From Lachnospiraceae bacterium (GTDB taxonomy: Bacteria > Bacillota > Clostridia > Lachnospirales > Lachnospiraceae), in the NCBI GenBank assembly GCA_017503735.1, contig JAFVSN010000050.1, positions 1-64,000 of the forward strand: 64,000 nt of DNA. Reading direction: 5' to 3'. Made by a program: the position numbers and the translations under genes. Positions 1 to 8,341 of this stretch are shown here, piece after piece; positions within the stretch are counted from its first letter, which is position 1, and every line of letters begins with the position of its first letter. The notes beneath the pieces were generated by a model, which saw nothing but the letters and a program-made list of their open reading frames with translations, made no database searches and had not been told where the DNA came from.

Positions 1-348
1 CCCGCACGGGGAGCGACGTTGTAATTGTCAATGGAGATATTGAAATTCGATTATTTCAATCCACGCTCCCGCACGGGGAGCGACCGGTACATCTGACTTA
101 ATAAGTCCATTCTCTCCGATTTCAATCCACGCTCCCGCACGGGGAGCGACTCTACCAGCAGTACGCTTTTCCCCTGGTTACTCAATTTCAATCCACGCTC
201 CCGCACGGGGAGCGACCGTAAGTCCATGAACCATAAACTTCACCACACGGATTTCAATCCACGCTCCCGCACGGGGAGCGACCGCCCTGTTTTCATCCGG
301 TTTCCAGTCGTCTTGTATTTCAATCCACGCTCCCGCACGGGGAGCGAC
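1..348 (-). CRISPR. Type I-C CRISPR array (leader-proximal end)
   Basis: Five complete 32-bp repeats lie at 53-84, 119-150, 185-216, 251-282 and 317-348, and the last 17 bp of another at 1-17, so the array runs off the left edge. The visible copies are identical. Read on the minus strand the repeat begins GTCGCTCCCC, has the palindromic core CTCCCCGTGCGGGAG, and ends GGATTGAAAT, the usual form of type I-C repeats. Spacers are 18-52 (35 bp), 85-118, 151-184, 217-250 and 283-316 (34 bp each). The cas genes and an AT-rich stretch lie to the right, so transcription should run leftwards and 283-316 should be the newest spacer. The perfect repeats argue that the leader end has not decayed. Confidence 0.97.
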
Positions 349-506
349 CGCAAATAAACACTGTTTTTCTTTGTTTTCCCTCATTAAACACAAGAAAAAA
401 GTGTTCTTTATATTTTCCCACCCTTTTAATGCATTTGTTCTACAAAAAACACGCAGATTTTCAGTGCGAAACGCTCTCGGCATTTATGTTCACATAGTAT
501 TCGCAC
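349..506 (-). promoter_or_regulatory. CRISPR leader region
   Basis: This 158-bp AT-rich stretch separates the cas2 stop from the first repeat and has no convincing gene. Its position, upstream of the array in the transcribed direction, is that of a CRISPR leader, which carries the array promoter and the site where new spacers are inserted. Short ORFs here read through into the repeats and look spurious. The exact promoter was not identified. Confidence 0.7.
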
Positions 507-815
507 TTATACCATCAATGTACCTTCTGCATCATACGACTCTTTCACCCCATAATGTTCCACCTTTGTCTTATAATGATTACCCAATGAATAAAACCGA
601 ATGCTATCCTTCGTTTCATTCATTTCCTTTAAAAGCTTATCCTTCAACAACAGAAGTTGTCCTGTATCAAGGACACATTCAAAAACAGAATTTTGAACCC
701 GTTGTCCATAATTCCGGCATTCCTTTGCAACTCTCCTAAGCCGCTTTCTCCCTGCCGCATCAATTGTTGATACATCATATGTTATCAGCACTAGCAAACC
801 CTCACCTACTTCCAT
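507..815 (-). CDS. cas2: CRISPR-associated endoribonuclease Cas2, type I-C
   Basis: Cas2 pairs with Cas1 in the spacer integration complex. The 102-residue product has the type I-C signature near its N-terminus (VLITYDVSTIDAAGRKRL, then YGQRVQNSVFECVL), including the conserved Asp of beta strand 1. The open frame extends further upstream, but that part lies inside cas1; the ATG at 815 overlaps the cas1 end by 10 nt, which suggests translational coupling. A TTG six codons later, after GGTGAGGG, is an alternative start giving the more typical LVLITYDV beginning. The gene is intact, in contrast to cas1. Confidence 0.93.
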   Translation of the reverse strand: MEVGEGLLVLITYDVSTIDAAGRKRLRRVAKECRNYGQRVQNSVFECVLDTGQLLLLKDKLLKEMNETKDSIRFYSLGNHYKTKVEHYGVKESYDAEGTLMV

Positions 816-1837
816 AAGAACGGCGGATATGCCTCCAAATCCCCACGTATTGTCCTCGCTAGTAACAATGCCTGCACATACGGAACCAATCCCCATTCTA
901 TTTTTTCGCCAAGAAACAGATGCGTAATCGTTTCTTTTTTTCGACTTTGCCATGCGGCAAAAAACACTTTTCGGCCTTCGTCTGTCAGCAAAATCGCCCC
1001 ATCCTGTTGCTTATCGAAATGACATGCTTTTATTGTTTTCATATTCACTAAAGTTAAAGCAAATCGGTCCGCCAAAACCGGTCGAAGTTCTTCCATAAGG
1101 TCCAGTGCCAGTGAGCGACGTCCGGGGCGATCCCTATGCATAAATCCCACATAAGGATCCAGTCCCACACTCTCTAATGCATTTGCACATTCTCCGGCTA
1201 ATACCGTATATGAGAACGACAACAATGCATTCATATTGTCCTACGGAGGCCGCCGATTCCTGTTTGTAAAGAAAAAATCTTCTTTTTGGTTCAATATCAA
1301 CTCATCAAATATGGAAAAATACTGTTCTGCCGCTTTCCCTTCAATTCCGCGTAGCTGTCCTAAATCATTGCTTTCTTTGCATTCTTCCAAAGCATTCTGC
1401 AATGCAGTAGATATTTGTCGCAATCTGCTTTCATTCACTCTCATCTTATGGTCACGAAGCGTGCGTTCAATGCTCCATCGACCATTATAGATTTTTCCGA
1501 TAATCATATTTCTTGCATAGCAGTGACTTCTTTCTTCACTGTCGGAGATTCGGTACTGTTCTTTTCGCAAAAGTACATTTCCGTACTCTTTTCCGATGCT
1601 TCGTGCCAGGAACTTCCCTCTCGGCGAAAAAAAGCTTAACCCCACGTTACGCTCGGCACAAGCTCCCATCAGTGCAGGGCTTGTCCCTTTATAGGTAAAG
1701 CATACAATGTGTTCTAAATTATGAAGAGGAAACCTCCCAAGCGTTTTCTCCTCCTGTAACACAACTACGTTCTCACCTTCCAGTGTAAGATAACAATCTT
1801 CCGTCATAACATACAATGTATTTAACAGTTTTTTCAT
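806..1837 (-). pseudogene. cas1: CRISPR-associated endonuclease Cas1, interrupted by an in-frame TAG
   Basis: Cas1 is the integrase of CRISPR adaptation. The span of 344 codons is the normal length for type I-C Cas1, but codon 199 (1243-1241) is TAG in the conserved segment RNRRPP-stop-DNMNALLSF. Reading frame and homology continue unchanged after it, so this is a single nonsense substitution, not a frameshift. The N-terminal part (198 residues) keeps the metal-binding Glu in RGIEG; the C-terminal part (from ATG at 1234) keeps the His in GFMHRDRPGR and the acidic residues in LDLMEEL. The stop therefore separates catalytic residues. AGGA sits just before the ATG at 1234, so reinitiation producing two halves is conceivable. 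A sequencing error is the main alternative. cas4 ends one base before the start. Confidence 0.9.
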
Positions 1838-1838
1838 C

Positions 1839-2495
1839 CTACACCTCCCCTGTCATCTCTGCAATATAGTCGGACACGTTCTTGTTCTTTTGAAGCTTTG
1901 GCAAACAAAGGTCTGCAAGGGAGCATGCCTTACACCTTACACTGTGTTTTGTTTTAGGTGTATAACCTCTGGCAAATAGCTGATGCATCTCTTCGGTTAT
2001 TTGTCTAACCTCATCACGTAATTCCTCCGTGAAACAAAGATCTTCCCTATGCCTTGTCTTCCCATAAAACAGATAGCCTTTCGGAATTTCCGTCACCAGC
2101 ATCTCCTCCAGACACATCGCTTGTGCACAAAGCTGTAGGCGGTCTTCCGGTCCGTCTTTTCCTTCGCCCTTTTTGTATTCTACCGGGCACACACGCCAGT
2201 ATCCTTCGTAATCCGGTAAGGTAATCCCGTCCGTCGCTTTCAAGAACTCGACCACATCACATTGTCCTGAAATCCCCAACCTAGGGGATGCTATCCGCAT
2301 CCCCCTTACGGTTAATTTGTCTCCTCGTTTTTCTACAAGCTTTTCGTCATGTGCACGGTCATGCATCAGATTTCCGGCAACAGTATGGTAGTTTTCTGCC
2401 CATTGTTGCTCGATATGAATCAGTGCCCACTGTCGCCTGCAAAAACAGAAATGTTGAATTCCGGACAGCATCAGATATTCGTCTTCTGTATACAT
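1839..2495 (-). CDS. cas4: CRISPR-associated exonuclease Cas4
   Basis: Cas4 trims pre-spacers and helps select PAM-adjacent ends for Cas1-Cas2. The 218-residue product has a RecB-type PD-(D/E)XK core, with GQCDVVEF about residue 85 and VEYKKGEG near 110, and the Fe-S cluster cysteines: FCFCRRQW near the N-terminus and three C-terminal cysteines in RCKACSLADLC. It follows cas7 by about 10 bp with an AAGGAGG ribosome binding site and is followed after one base by cas1. Nothing in it looks broken. Confidence 0.94.
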   Translation of the reverse strand: MYTEDEYLMLSGIQHFCFCRRQWALIHIEQQWAENYHTVAGNLMHDRAHDEKLVEKRGDKLTVRGMRIASPRLGISGQCDVVEFLKATDGITLPDYEGYWRVCPVEYKKGEGKDGPEDRLQLCAQAMCLEEMLVTEIPKGYLFYGKTRHREDLCFTEELRDEVRQITEEMHQLFARGYTPKTKHSVRCKACSLADLCLPKLQKNKNVSDYIAEMTGEV

Positions 2496-2505
2496 ACGCC
2501 TCCTT

Positions 2506-3393
2506 CTAGAGCATCTCTATACATTCCACACCGGTCGGCATACTTGTATCCAAAGAAACCGCATAGTCCTCATAGCATCTTGCCGGTTTGGACATATCCT
2601 TTCTTTCCACCTTCAACTTATTAAACAAGGAAAATGCCGGTGCATTGCCCAACTCACTCTCATGCTTAAATACAACCAGCTTACGCACAGCCATATTTCC
2701 TCTTGCGGCAGAACGGTCCAACTCAAACATATTCATAATCGCCTGCCAAAGCAACTGCAAATCCTCCTCAGAAAACCCGGTTACCTTTCTTGCAAGATTT
2801 GCAGAAACATACCCCTCCACACGGTATAAGCCGTACGGGATGATGTACTTTCTTCCCATCTCCGTGTTCTTTCTGCCCGCATCTTCCTCGGTCGTGATTG
2901 CCACTCTGGTAATCGTTACCTCCTGCGGAACCACAGTATCCACCGACTTTGCAAACCCGAGCTGCACCGGACCTCTGACCTGACCGCAATTCAAGGCATT
3001 CTTCACAAACGTTGTCATTACAGCACCAAAGGTACGAATATCAAAGAACTCGCGGCACATATAGTCACGAAGCTCTACGTCTAAATTCTCATTTCCCTTT
3101 TTCTTTTCCTTTATCATTTTCTCATCCACACCCAGATGTGCAAAGGCTTCCGAATCGCTACGATTCAACGGAACATTCTCCTTTATGTAAATGCGATATC
3201 CCGCTTCATCTTCCTTTGCAATCTCTACATAATTTCTGATTTTACGCTTTAAACAAACGTCCGTCACCAGACCAAGACCGGTCTCCGGGTCAATTCTCGG
3301 CATATTTCCCGCATCCGGGTCACCGTTCGGGTTTCCGTTTTCCACTTCGAATAATACAACAAAATCATATCTGTTTTTAATTACCTCGCTCAT
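2506..3393 (-). CDS. cas7c: Cascade backbone subunit Cas7, type I-C (Csd2)
   Basis: Cas7c polymerises along crRNA to form the backbone of the type I-C surveillance complex. The 295-residue protein begins with the family hallmark RYDFVVLFEVENGNPNGDPD followed by GLVTDVCLKRKIRNYVEI, and it has the usual Csd2 length. Its ATG directly abuts the cas8c stop (TAAATG), showing tight coupling, and a GAGG-rich site lies within the end of cas8c. It ends in TAG, which shows that TAG is an ordinary stop in this operon. Confidence 0.95.
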   Translation of the reverse strand: MSEVIKNRYDFVVLFEVENGNPNGDPDAGNMPRIDPETGLGLVTDVCLKRKIRNYVEIAKEDEAGYRIYIKENVPLNRSDSEAFAHLGVDEKMIKEKKKGNENLDVELRDYMCREFFDIRTFGAVMTTFVKNALNCGQVRGPVQLGFAKSVDTVVPQEVTITRVAITTEEDAGRKNTEMGRKYIIPYGLYRVEGYVSANLARKVTGFSEEDLQLLWQAIMNMFELDRSAARGNMAVRKLVVFKHESELGNAPAFSLFNKLKVERKDMSKPARCYEDYAVSLDTSMPTGVECIEML

Positions 3394-5160
3394 TTATTTG
3401 TCCTCCTTATTATTTTCAAATCTCTTCTGATGCTGATGATAATATCCGAGAATAAAAATTCCCTGTTCTTCCAAAGACATGGTACTAGGAAAACTGTTTC
3501 TCACCTTATCCAAAATTGCCTCCAACTTCTTTTCCAAAGTGATTGCCCAGCCCCTCTTGTCACGCTTTAAGGTCCGCATATGGGCATTCGATAACTTGAG
3601 TAATATCGGAAATACACTTGCTGGTGTAGCGCATGCAGAATTAAAATATTTGTCCTTAACAGTAGTGTTCACTCCCGGGCTCGCCGCTTCCTGTATTTCC
3701 TCTAACACTGCAAACAATCGTCCCAACAAATATGCCGTGCAATCTGTTTCCTCATTCAGTTTCATCGTATCAACAACTCCTTTCCATTGTGATTTGTTTT
3801 TTAATAAATATGCTTTTATGAATGCCGCTCTACGCCAGTTTCGCACTTCTTTATCCGCACGCATTCGCAACATCAAACTCGTATAAACGTTTTCCGGATA
3901 CATCGTATTATTTAATACCGCATCCATCATCCTGCCGACCAAAATCGGCTGTATCTCTTTCTTACTGGAATTTTGATTCACGGTTTCCCGTAACAAATGA
4001 TAAACACTTGGCGGTTTCGTAACACTGTCCGGCTTTTGAATTTCAAGTCGTTTATAATGCTCCTCCATATTGGAAATAAACTTTCCAAAGGTCCCTGCAT
4101 AGAAAAATCGCACCGACAATCTGGCTGCATTTGGTGAAATCCCTAATATGTAGAACTCTGCATTCGGGTCCAAATCGGTTTCTCTATACCTACTTTTCTT
4201 TCCTTGTGCAATGGATGCCATAATCTCTTGAAGCTTGTCCTCATCGGTTTCCTCGAACATCCCCAACAGACTGCTCATACATTCCGAATAAGCACTCTCA
4301 CCGGTTCCCGACCAATATACCACGGTTGTATCTCCAAGCAACTGGTGACACTCTTTCTGAGCAATTAAATAGTTCAATGCTTTTCCATAGGCATTTGCCG
4401 CATACTCCGACACCGGCGCATTATCCCCCTGACTTTTGCTGTATGACTCAAAGGAAGTACCATTAAATGATACCAATGCAGCTCCACTGGACTGCGCCCC
4501 TCTGATTCCCTTTATCAAAGGATGCAATCTGGCAACTGTTGTATATTTTCCGGTAACCAGACACCTTCCTACTGTCGCCTCTGCACCTTCTTCCCCAATC
4601 CAAGTAAGCCAAGCCTCTTTCACCTTTGGGTTCTCCAAAATGTCTTCCCCCGGATTATCATAGTCACGGAAAATTATATTTGCACTCACCAGCTTTTCTA
4701 CCCAATCCTTCAGAGAGTCCTTATCACGTTCAAAGTCCCATGTAGAGAAGAATCTGCATAGCTTCTGTGCTTGTTCATCCTCTACCGCACCTAAAATACT
4801 TTTATGCAATGATACCGATGCCTTAAAGCATTCCTTTGCTTTCTTTGCATTCTTTGCATCTTCCTTCTCATCTCCGGTCGGAATCCATGCTCCTAACAGA
4901 TACTTTGCATTGTCACATAAGAAATACGGTGCTATTCCACTGGAACGGCCTCTTTGCAACGGAACTGTTTTCTCTGTCGGTGCTAAAGCAATCTTCTTGC
5001 CGATACTTTTTTCTCTCATTAGGTCTTGAATATTTCTCACCTTACCGTCTTTATCAATGGTAATGGCATAGGATACCTTTGCCTGACTCCAACCTTCTTC
5101 GGCAACCTCTCCCTGTTTTACCAACGCTTCATAATACTCTGTCAATGCCTTTAAAATCAT
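3394..5160 (-). CDS. cas8c: Cascade large subunit Cas8c (Csd1)
   Basis: Cas8c (Csd1) is the large subunit that recognises the PAM and opens target DNA in type I-C. The 588-residue product matches Csd1 in length and in segments such as YFLCDNAKYLLG, CLVTGKYTTVARLHPLIKGI and FNGTSFESYSKSQGDNAPVSEYAANAYGKA (a region conserved in the family, here about residues 230-260). Its ATG overlaps the cas5c stop by 4 nt (ATGA). In type I-C systems an internal start in cas8c makes a separate small subunit (Cas11c); I did not find a start I could assign with confidence. Confidence 0.93.
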   Translation of the reverse strand: MILKALTEYYEALVKQGEVAEEGWSQAKVSYAITIDKDGKVRNIQDLMREKSIGKKIALAPTEKTVPLQRGRSSGIAPYFLCDNAKYLLGAWIPTGDEKEDAKNAKKAKECFKASVSLHKSILGAVEDEQAQKLCRFFSTWDFERDKDSLKDWVEKLVSANIIFRDYDNPGEDILENPKVKEAWLTWIGEEGAEATVGRCLVTGKYTTVARLHPLIKGIRGAQSSGAALVSFNGTSFESYSKSQGDNAPVSEYAANAYGKALNYLIAQKECHQLLGDTTVVYWSGTGESAYSECMSSLLGMFEETDEDKLQEIMASIAQGKKSRYRETDLDPNAEFYILGISPNAARLSVRFFYAGTFGKFISNMEEHYKRLEIQKPDSVTKPPSVYHLLRETVNQNSSKKEIQPILVGRMMDAVLNNTMYPENVYTSLMLRMRADKEVRNWRRAAFIKAYLLKNKSQWKGVVDTMKLNEETDCTAYLLGRLFAVLEEIQEAASPGVNTTVKDKYFNSACATPASVFPILLKLSNAHMRTLKRDKRGWAITLEKKLEAILDKVRNSFPSTMSLEEQGIFILGYYHQHQKRFENNKEDK

Positions 5161-5831
5161 TTCAGCACCTCACAATCCCTCAAATCCAACACTCCGTCCC
5201 GCATAACCGCGTGAAAAAACATCGGCTCAATTCTTTTTGCAGTCTTACTCTCTGCGTCATACTCCTGATAATCAAGGTCATACAACATATAGCCCATATC
5301 CCGCTCTCCTTTGTACGCTGTAACTACCTCCTCTTTCTCGTACAAAGCAAATTTCGCCGGAAACTCTCTTGTTCCAAAATACGGAGAATGATAGCATTGC
5401 CCTTTCTTTAAACGTCTCTTAATAATGTCTTGAAACTTCCCCGAATTATCTGTTTCGTTTGCGTTCTCCGTCATGTCAAAATGAGCTTCGACTACATAGT
5501 GTACATCCTGCAATACAAGTGCCGCCCGTTGCTGAATATCATCTTTAGTACAAAGATATAGCTCTCCCTGTCTTCCGTTTTGCATCTCACTACGAACCGC
5601 TTTTGCATTAATCTTGGACTTCACCTCATTCCGACGTATATTGGTCATCTTAATCGGGTTGCAAACATAAATCTTGTCAATCACCCACTTTAAGCCCGGA
5701 TGCCAATATATACTTTCCAAGATTCCCCGCGCTGCCGACGGTGTCATAATCTCATAGGATACGCGTTCCGTCTTTAGTTCAGGACGGTTAAATGCCGCAT
5801 AATCACCCCATACTTCCATTCGAATTGACAT
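5157..5831 (-). CDS. cas5c: Cas5c, crRNA-processing endoribonuclease of type I-C
   Basis: In type I-C there is no Cas6; Cas5c cuts the pre-crRNA at the base of the repeat hairpin and stays bound to the 5' handle. The 224-residue product begins IRMEVWGDYAAFNRPELKTERVSYEIMTPSAARG, split here as MEVWGDYAAFNRPELKTE and SYEIMTPSAARGILE, which is the conserved Cas5d N-terminus; the family's catalytic Tyr/Lys/His cluster lies in the N-terminal half but was not mapped exactly. It overlaps cas8c by 4 nt and lies 55 bp after cas3. Confidence 0.94.
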   Translation of the reverse strand: MSIRMEVWGDYAAFNRPELKTERVSYEIMTPSAARGILESIYWHPGLKWVIDKIYVCNPIKMTNIRRNEVKSKINAKAVRSEMQNGRQGELYLCTKDDIQQRAALVLQDVHYVVEAHFDMTENANETDNSGKFQDIIKRRLKKGQCYHSPYFGTREFPAKFALYEKEEVVTAYKGERDMGYMLYDLDYQEYDAESKTAKRIEPMFFHAVMRDGVLDLRDCEVLK

Positions 5832-5886
5832 AATGTGCCTCCTTTCTTTTTGTTCTCCTTTGTTTCAAGATAAAACTCCTCCTTTC

Positions 5887-8091
5887 TCATATCCCCATAA
5901 ATGTCCATTCCTCTATATGTAACCCCACATCTTCCCGATAGGATTTCATATACTGTAGTACCGCAATTCCCTCCAACAGTTCATCCGCCTGACCCTCGTG
6001 AACTAATTTGTTATAGTCTGCCTCATAGAGATTCAACGAACTCCTCCCGAGTCTTCGCAGGATTCCTTTAAAGCTTTCCCCTTCCTTTAATTTTCTGCGA
6101 AGGTCATCCACCTGCCTGCTTTCCTCTCCTGTTCTCGGTATAATAAGCATCTTTGTATTCTGTTCAATCAACCGGAATTTCTCGCCGATTGTCCGGAACG
6201 GAAACAACTCCTTTTCAAATGCCTCCACAATACCGTTTGCATCCAATGCCGTCTCATCCAAGCCGAATAACGTACGGAAATAAGACTGTATCGCCGGAAG
6301 AGAATCGTATCCGTCGCATTTCTCCCTAACCTCCAGTGTTACACCCACGTTTTTTTCTATCATGCGGGGTATATTCTCCCTCTCCAGTTCAAATACCGAA
6401 ACAATACTATCTTCCGCACTGTTTTTCCCTTCCCGGTTACACCTTCCCGCCGACTGTATAATGGAATCAATCCCTGCTATTTCCCTGTACACAAACGGGA
6501 AATCCACATCTACACCCGCTTCAATCAGGGACGTTGATACCACTCTTACTTTAATCCCCGGATCTTCTTTCGCCTTACACAGCTTTTCTTTAATTTCGGC
6601 AATCACCGCTTTCCTGTGCTCTGGTGTCATATATGTGGACAAATGGTATCTTCCTTCCTCATCCAAACCCTCAAAAATCTCCTGTGCGGTTTTCTTTTTG
6701 TTGACAATCGTCAGCACCTGATTATGACCGTTCATTCTATCAAGCAACGACTCTTTTGTCAGTACACCAATATGCTCTACAGTAGCCCTCTTCAGAATTT
6801 TAAAGTATCTTTCGTAATCCTCACATATCTCCGTCACCATCAAAGGTGCTAACAGTTTATTAAAATCCGGTTGCGTTGCCGTACAAAGTACCGCCGTTAG
6901 CCCATAGCTTTCTACCAACTCTTTTATTGCGCACATACAAGGCTTTGTGTAAAACAAAGGAATCATCTGTGCCTCATCAAAAACCACCACACTGTTTGCA
7001 AGGTGATGCAACTTTCTACATTTGGAGATTTTATTCGAGAATAAAGACTCAAAAAACTGCACGTTGGTTGTCACGATTATCGGTGCGTCCCAATTCTCCA
7101 TAGACAGAAGCTGTTGTCTTTTCCGCTCATCATTTTCATCCTCTTCACTATCAAATGACACATTTGCATGATGCTCCAAAACATTTTGTTCCCCAAAGAT
7201 ATCTCTATATACCGCCGCATTTTGTTCAATGATGCTTGTATAAGGAATTACATAAATCACACGCTCCTTTCCGTGTGTCTTCGCATGTTCCATAGCAAAC
7301 AACATAGACGCAATCGTCTTTCCCCCACCGGTAGGAACCGTCAGCGAGAAAAGCCCCGGCTCTGTTTTCCCTTTTTGCTGACACTCCCTTAAAATTTCTG
7401 ACCTTATTTTATTTAACCCCTGTTTCTCCTCCATACGTTCCAGCCAGCCCTTCTCGTTTATGTACCTCATAAGTCGTTCATACAAAACTTCTATTGTGTC
7501 ATATTGTCCCCGCAAGACCGCTCCATTGCTCATAAATGCTTCTGTCTTTAGGAAATCTGCATCCACAAGCGCAGAGAACAGCATACGGGTAAAAAAACCA
7601 TACGAAAACTTTTCCTCTTTCGGAACATTCCCAACATCCGCAACCTGTTCCAAACTGATATCGCTCTTAAAATCCTCATACTCCTCAATACCTCTTTTTC
7701 TACGAGCCGTCAAACACTCATCCGTAGTATCCTTTCCATTGGGAAGCCCACCGTGATGCCCCGCAATCGCAAACGCCGCTGCCACCATTCCTCTGTTAAA
7801 CATTTCGATTGCTCCCGCAGTAGAGTGGTCTACCTTGATTGCCGAATTTCCTCGTATTCGTTGTTGAAACCGCTCCGAATATTTCCCGATATCGTGTCCC
7901 AAACCGGTCATCCTTGCATATCTTGCAATATCAAGATTACCGTACTCATAATGTGCAACAAACTCTTCCATCTGTTCTGCCACGTTTTCTAAGTGCTCTT
8001 TTATAGTCTCTTTCCTATTATCTGTACAATGCGCAAGCTTATCTGACACGACCTCACCTCCTGTAATTCTCCATGCTTCTTGTAAGTTCAT
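5887..8091 (-). CDS. cas3: CRISPR-associated helicase-nuclease Cas3
   Basis: Cas3 is recruited to bound targets, unwinds and degrades them. The 734-residue protein has an N-terminal HD nuclease domain (GHDIGKYSERFQ near residue 64, AIAGHHGG about residue 110) followed by a superfamily-2 helicase with Walker A TVPTGGGKT near 250, Walker B FDEAQMIP near 370 and motif VI SAGRCNREG near 560. It is the first gene of the operon. Domain order and motifs are intact, so interference could still work even if adaptation is disabled by the cas1 stop. Confidence 0.95.
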   Translation of the reverse strand: MNLQEAWRITGGEVVSDKLAHCTDNRKETIKEHLENVAEQMEEFVAHYEYGNLDIARYARMTGLGHDIGKYSERFQQRIRGNSAIKVDHSTAGAIEMFNRGMVAAAFAIAGHHGGLPNGKDTTDECLTARRKRGIEEYEDFKSDISLEQVADVGNVPKEEKFSYGFFTRMLFSALVDADFLKTEAFMSNGAVLRGQYDTIEVLYERLMRYINEKGWLERMEEKQGLNKIRSEILRECQQKGKTEPGLFSLTVPTGGGKTIASMLFAMEHAKTHGKERVIYVIPYTSIIEQNAAVYRDIFGEQNVLEHHANVSFDSEEDENDERKRQQLLSMENWDAPIIVTTNVQFFESLFSNKISKCRKLHHLANSVVVFDEAQMIPLFYTKPCMCAIKELVESYGLTAVLCTATQPDFNKLLAPLMVTEICEDYERYFKILKRATVEHIGVLTKESLLDRMNGHNQVLTIVNKKKTAQEIFEGLDEEGRYHLSTYMTPEHRKAVIAEIKEKLCKAKEDPGIKVRVVSTSLIEAGVDVDFPFVYREIAGIDSIIQSAGRCNREGKNSAEDSIVSVFELERENIPRMIEKNVGVTLEVREKCDGYDSLPAIQSYFRTLFGLDETALDANGIVEAFEKELFPFRTIGEKFRLIEQNTKMLIIPRTGEESRQVDDLRRKLKEGESFKGILRRLGRSSLNLYEADYNKLVHEGQADELLEGIAVLQYMKSYREDVGLHIEEWTFMGI

Positions 8092-8341
8092 TTTACTCCT
8101 TTTCGCCCCTCGTGTCTAGTTCTCCTAAACTTTTTCTCTTTGTTCTTTATCTTTTTATCACATATAGTGTCCGATAAAACGTACTTAAAATCAGTCCATC
8201 TATAGTTTGTAGACCGAACTTGCCCGTACTTGCCGGACTTGCACTTTATCTATCCCTGTTTATCCGACCAATTCCCCCTTGCCTTTTTTCGCCAAAAAGT
8301 GCATACTAGAAGCATCAGAAGTATAAAATAAGGGGGATACT
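8092..8341. promoter_or_regulatory. Divergent intergenic region between cas3 and the DUF2339 gene, with three phased ACTTGC repeats
   Basis: This 250-bp gap must carry the cas operon promoter (leftwards) and the promoter of the gene at 8342. Three copies of ACTTGC start at 8218, 8228 and 8237, spaced by 10 and 9 bp, about one helical turn each, which suggests a protein-binding site. For the cas direction only weak candidates are visible (TTTAAG-17-TATATG around 8189-8161). The repeat copies are seen directly; the operator role is inference. Confidence 0.45.
8279..8307 (+). promoter_or_regulatory. Putative sigma-A promoter of the DUF2339 gene
   Basis: TTGCCT (8279-8284) and CATACT (8302-8307) are separated by 17 bp and lie 35 bp before the ATG. 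The match to consensus is moderate. TATAAA at 8322 is too close to the start codon to serve as the -10 box for a normally led transcript. Confidence 0.4.

Noticed and set aside
371-739. Plus-strand ORF through the CRISPR leader and cas2
   Set aside because: Covers the leader and the antisense of cas2; no protein features.
1241-1243. TAG in cas1 read as pyrrolysine or a reassigned codon
   Set aside because: TAG is used as an ordinary stop by cas7, cas4, cas1 itself and the gene ending at 10735, and no Pyl machinery is visible.
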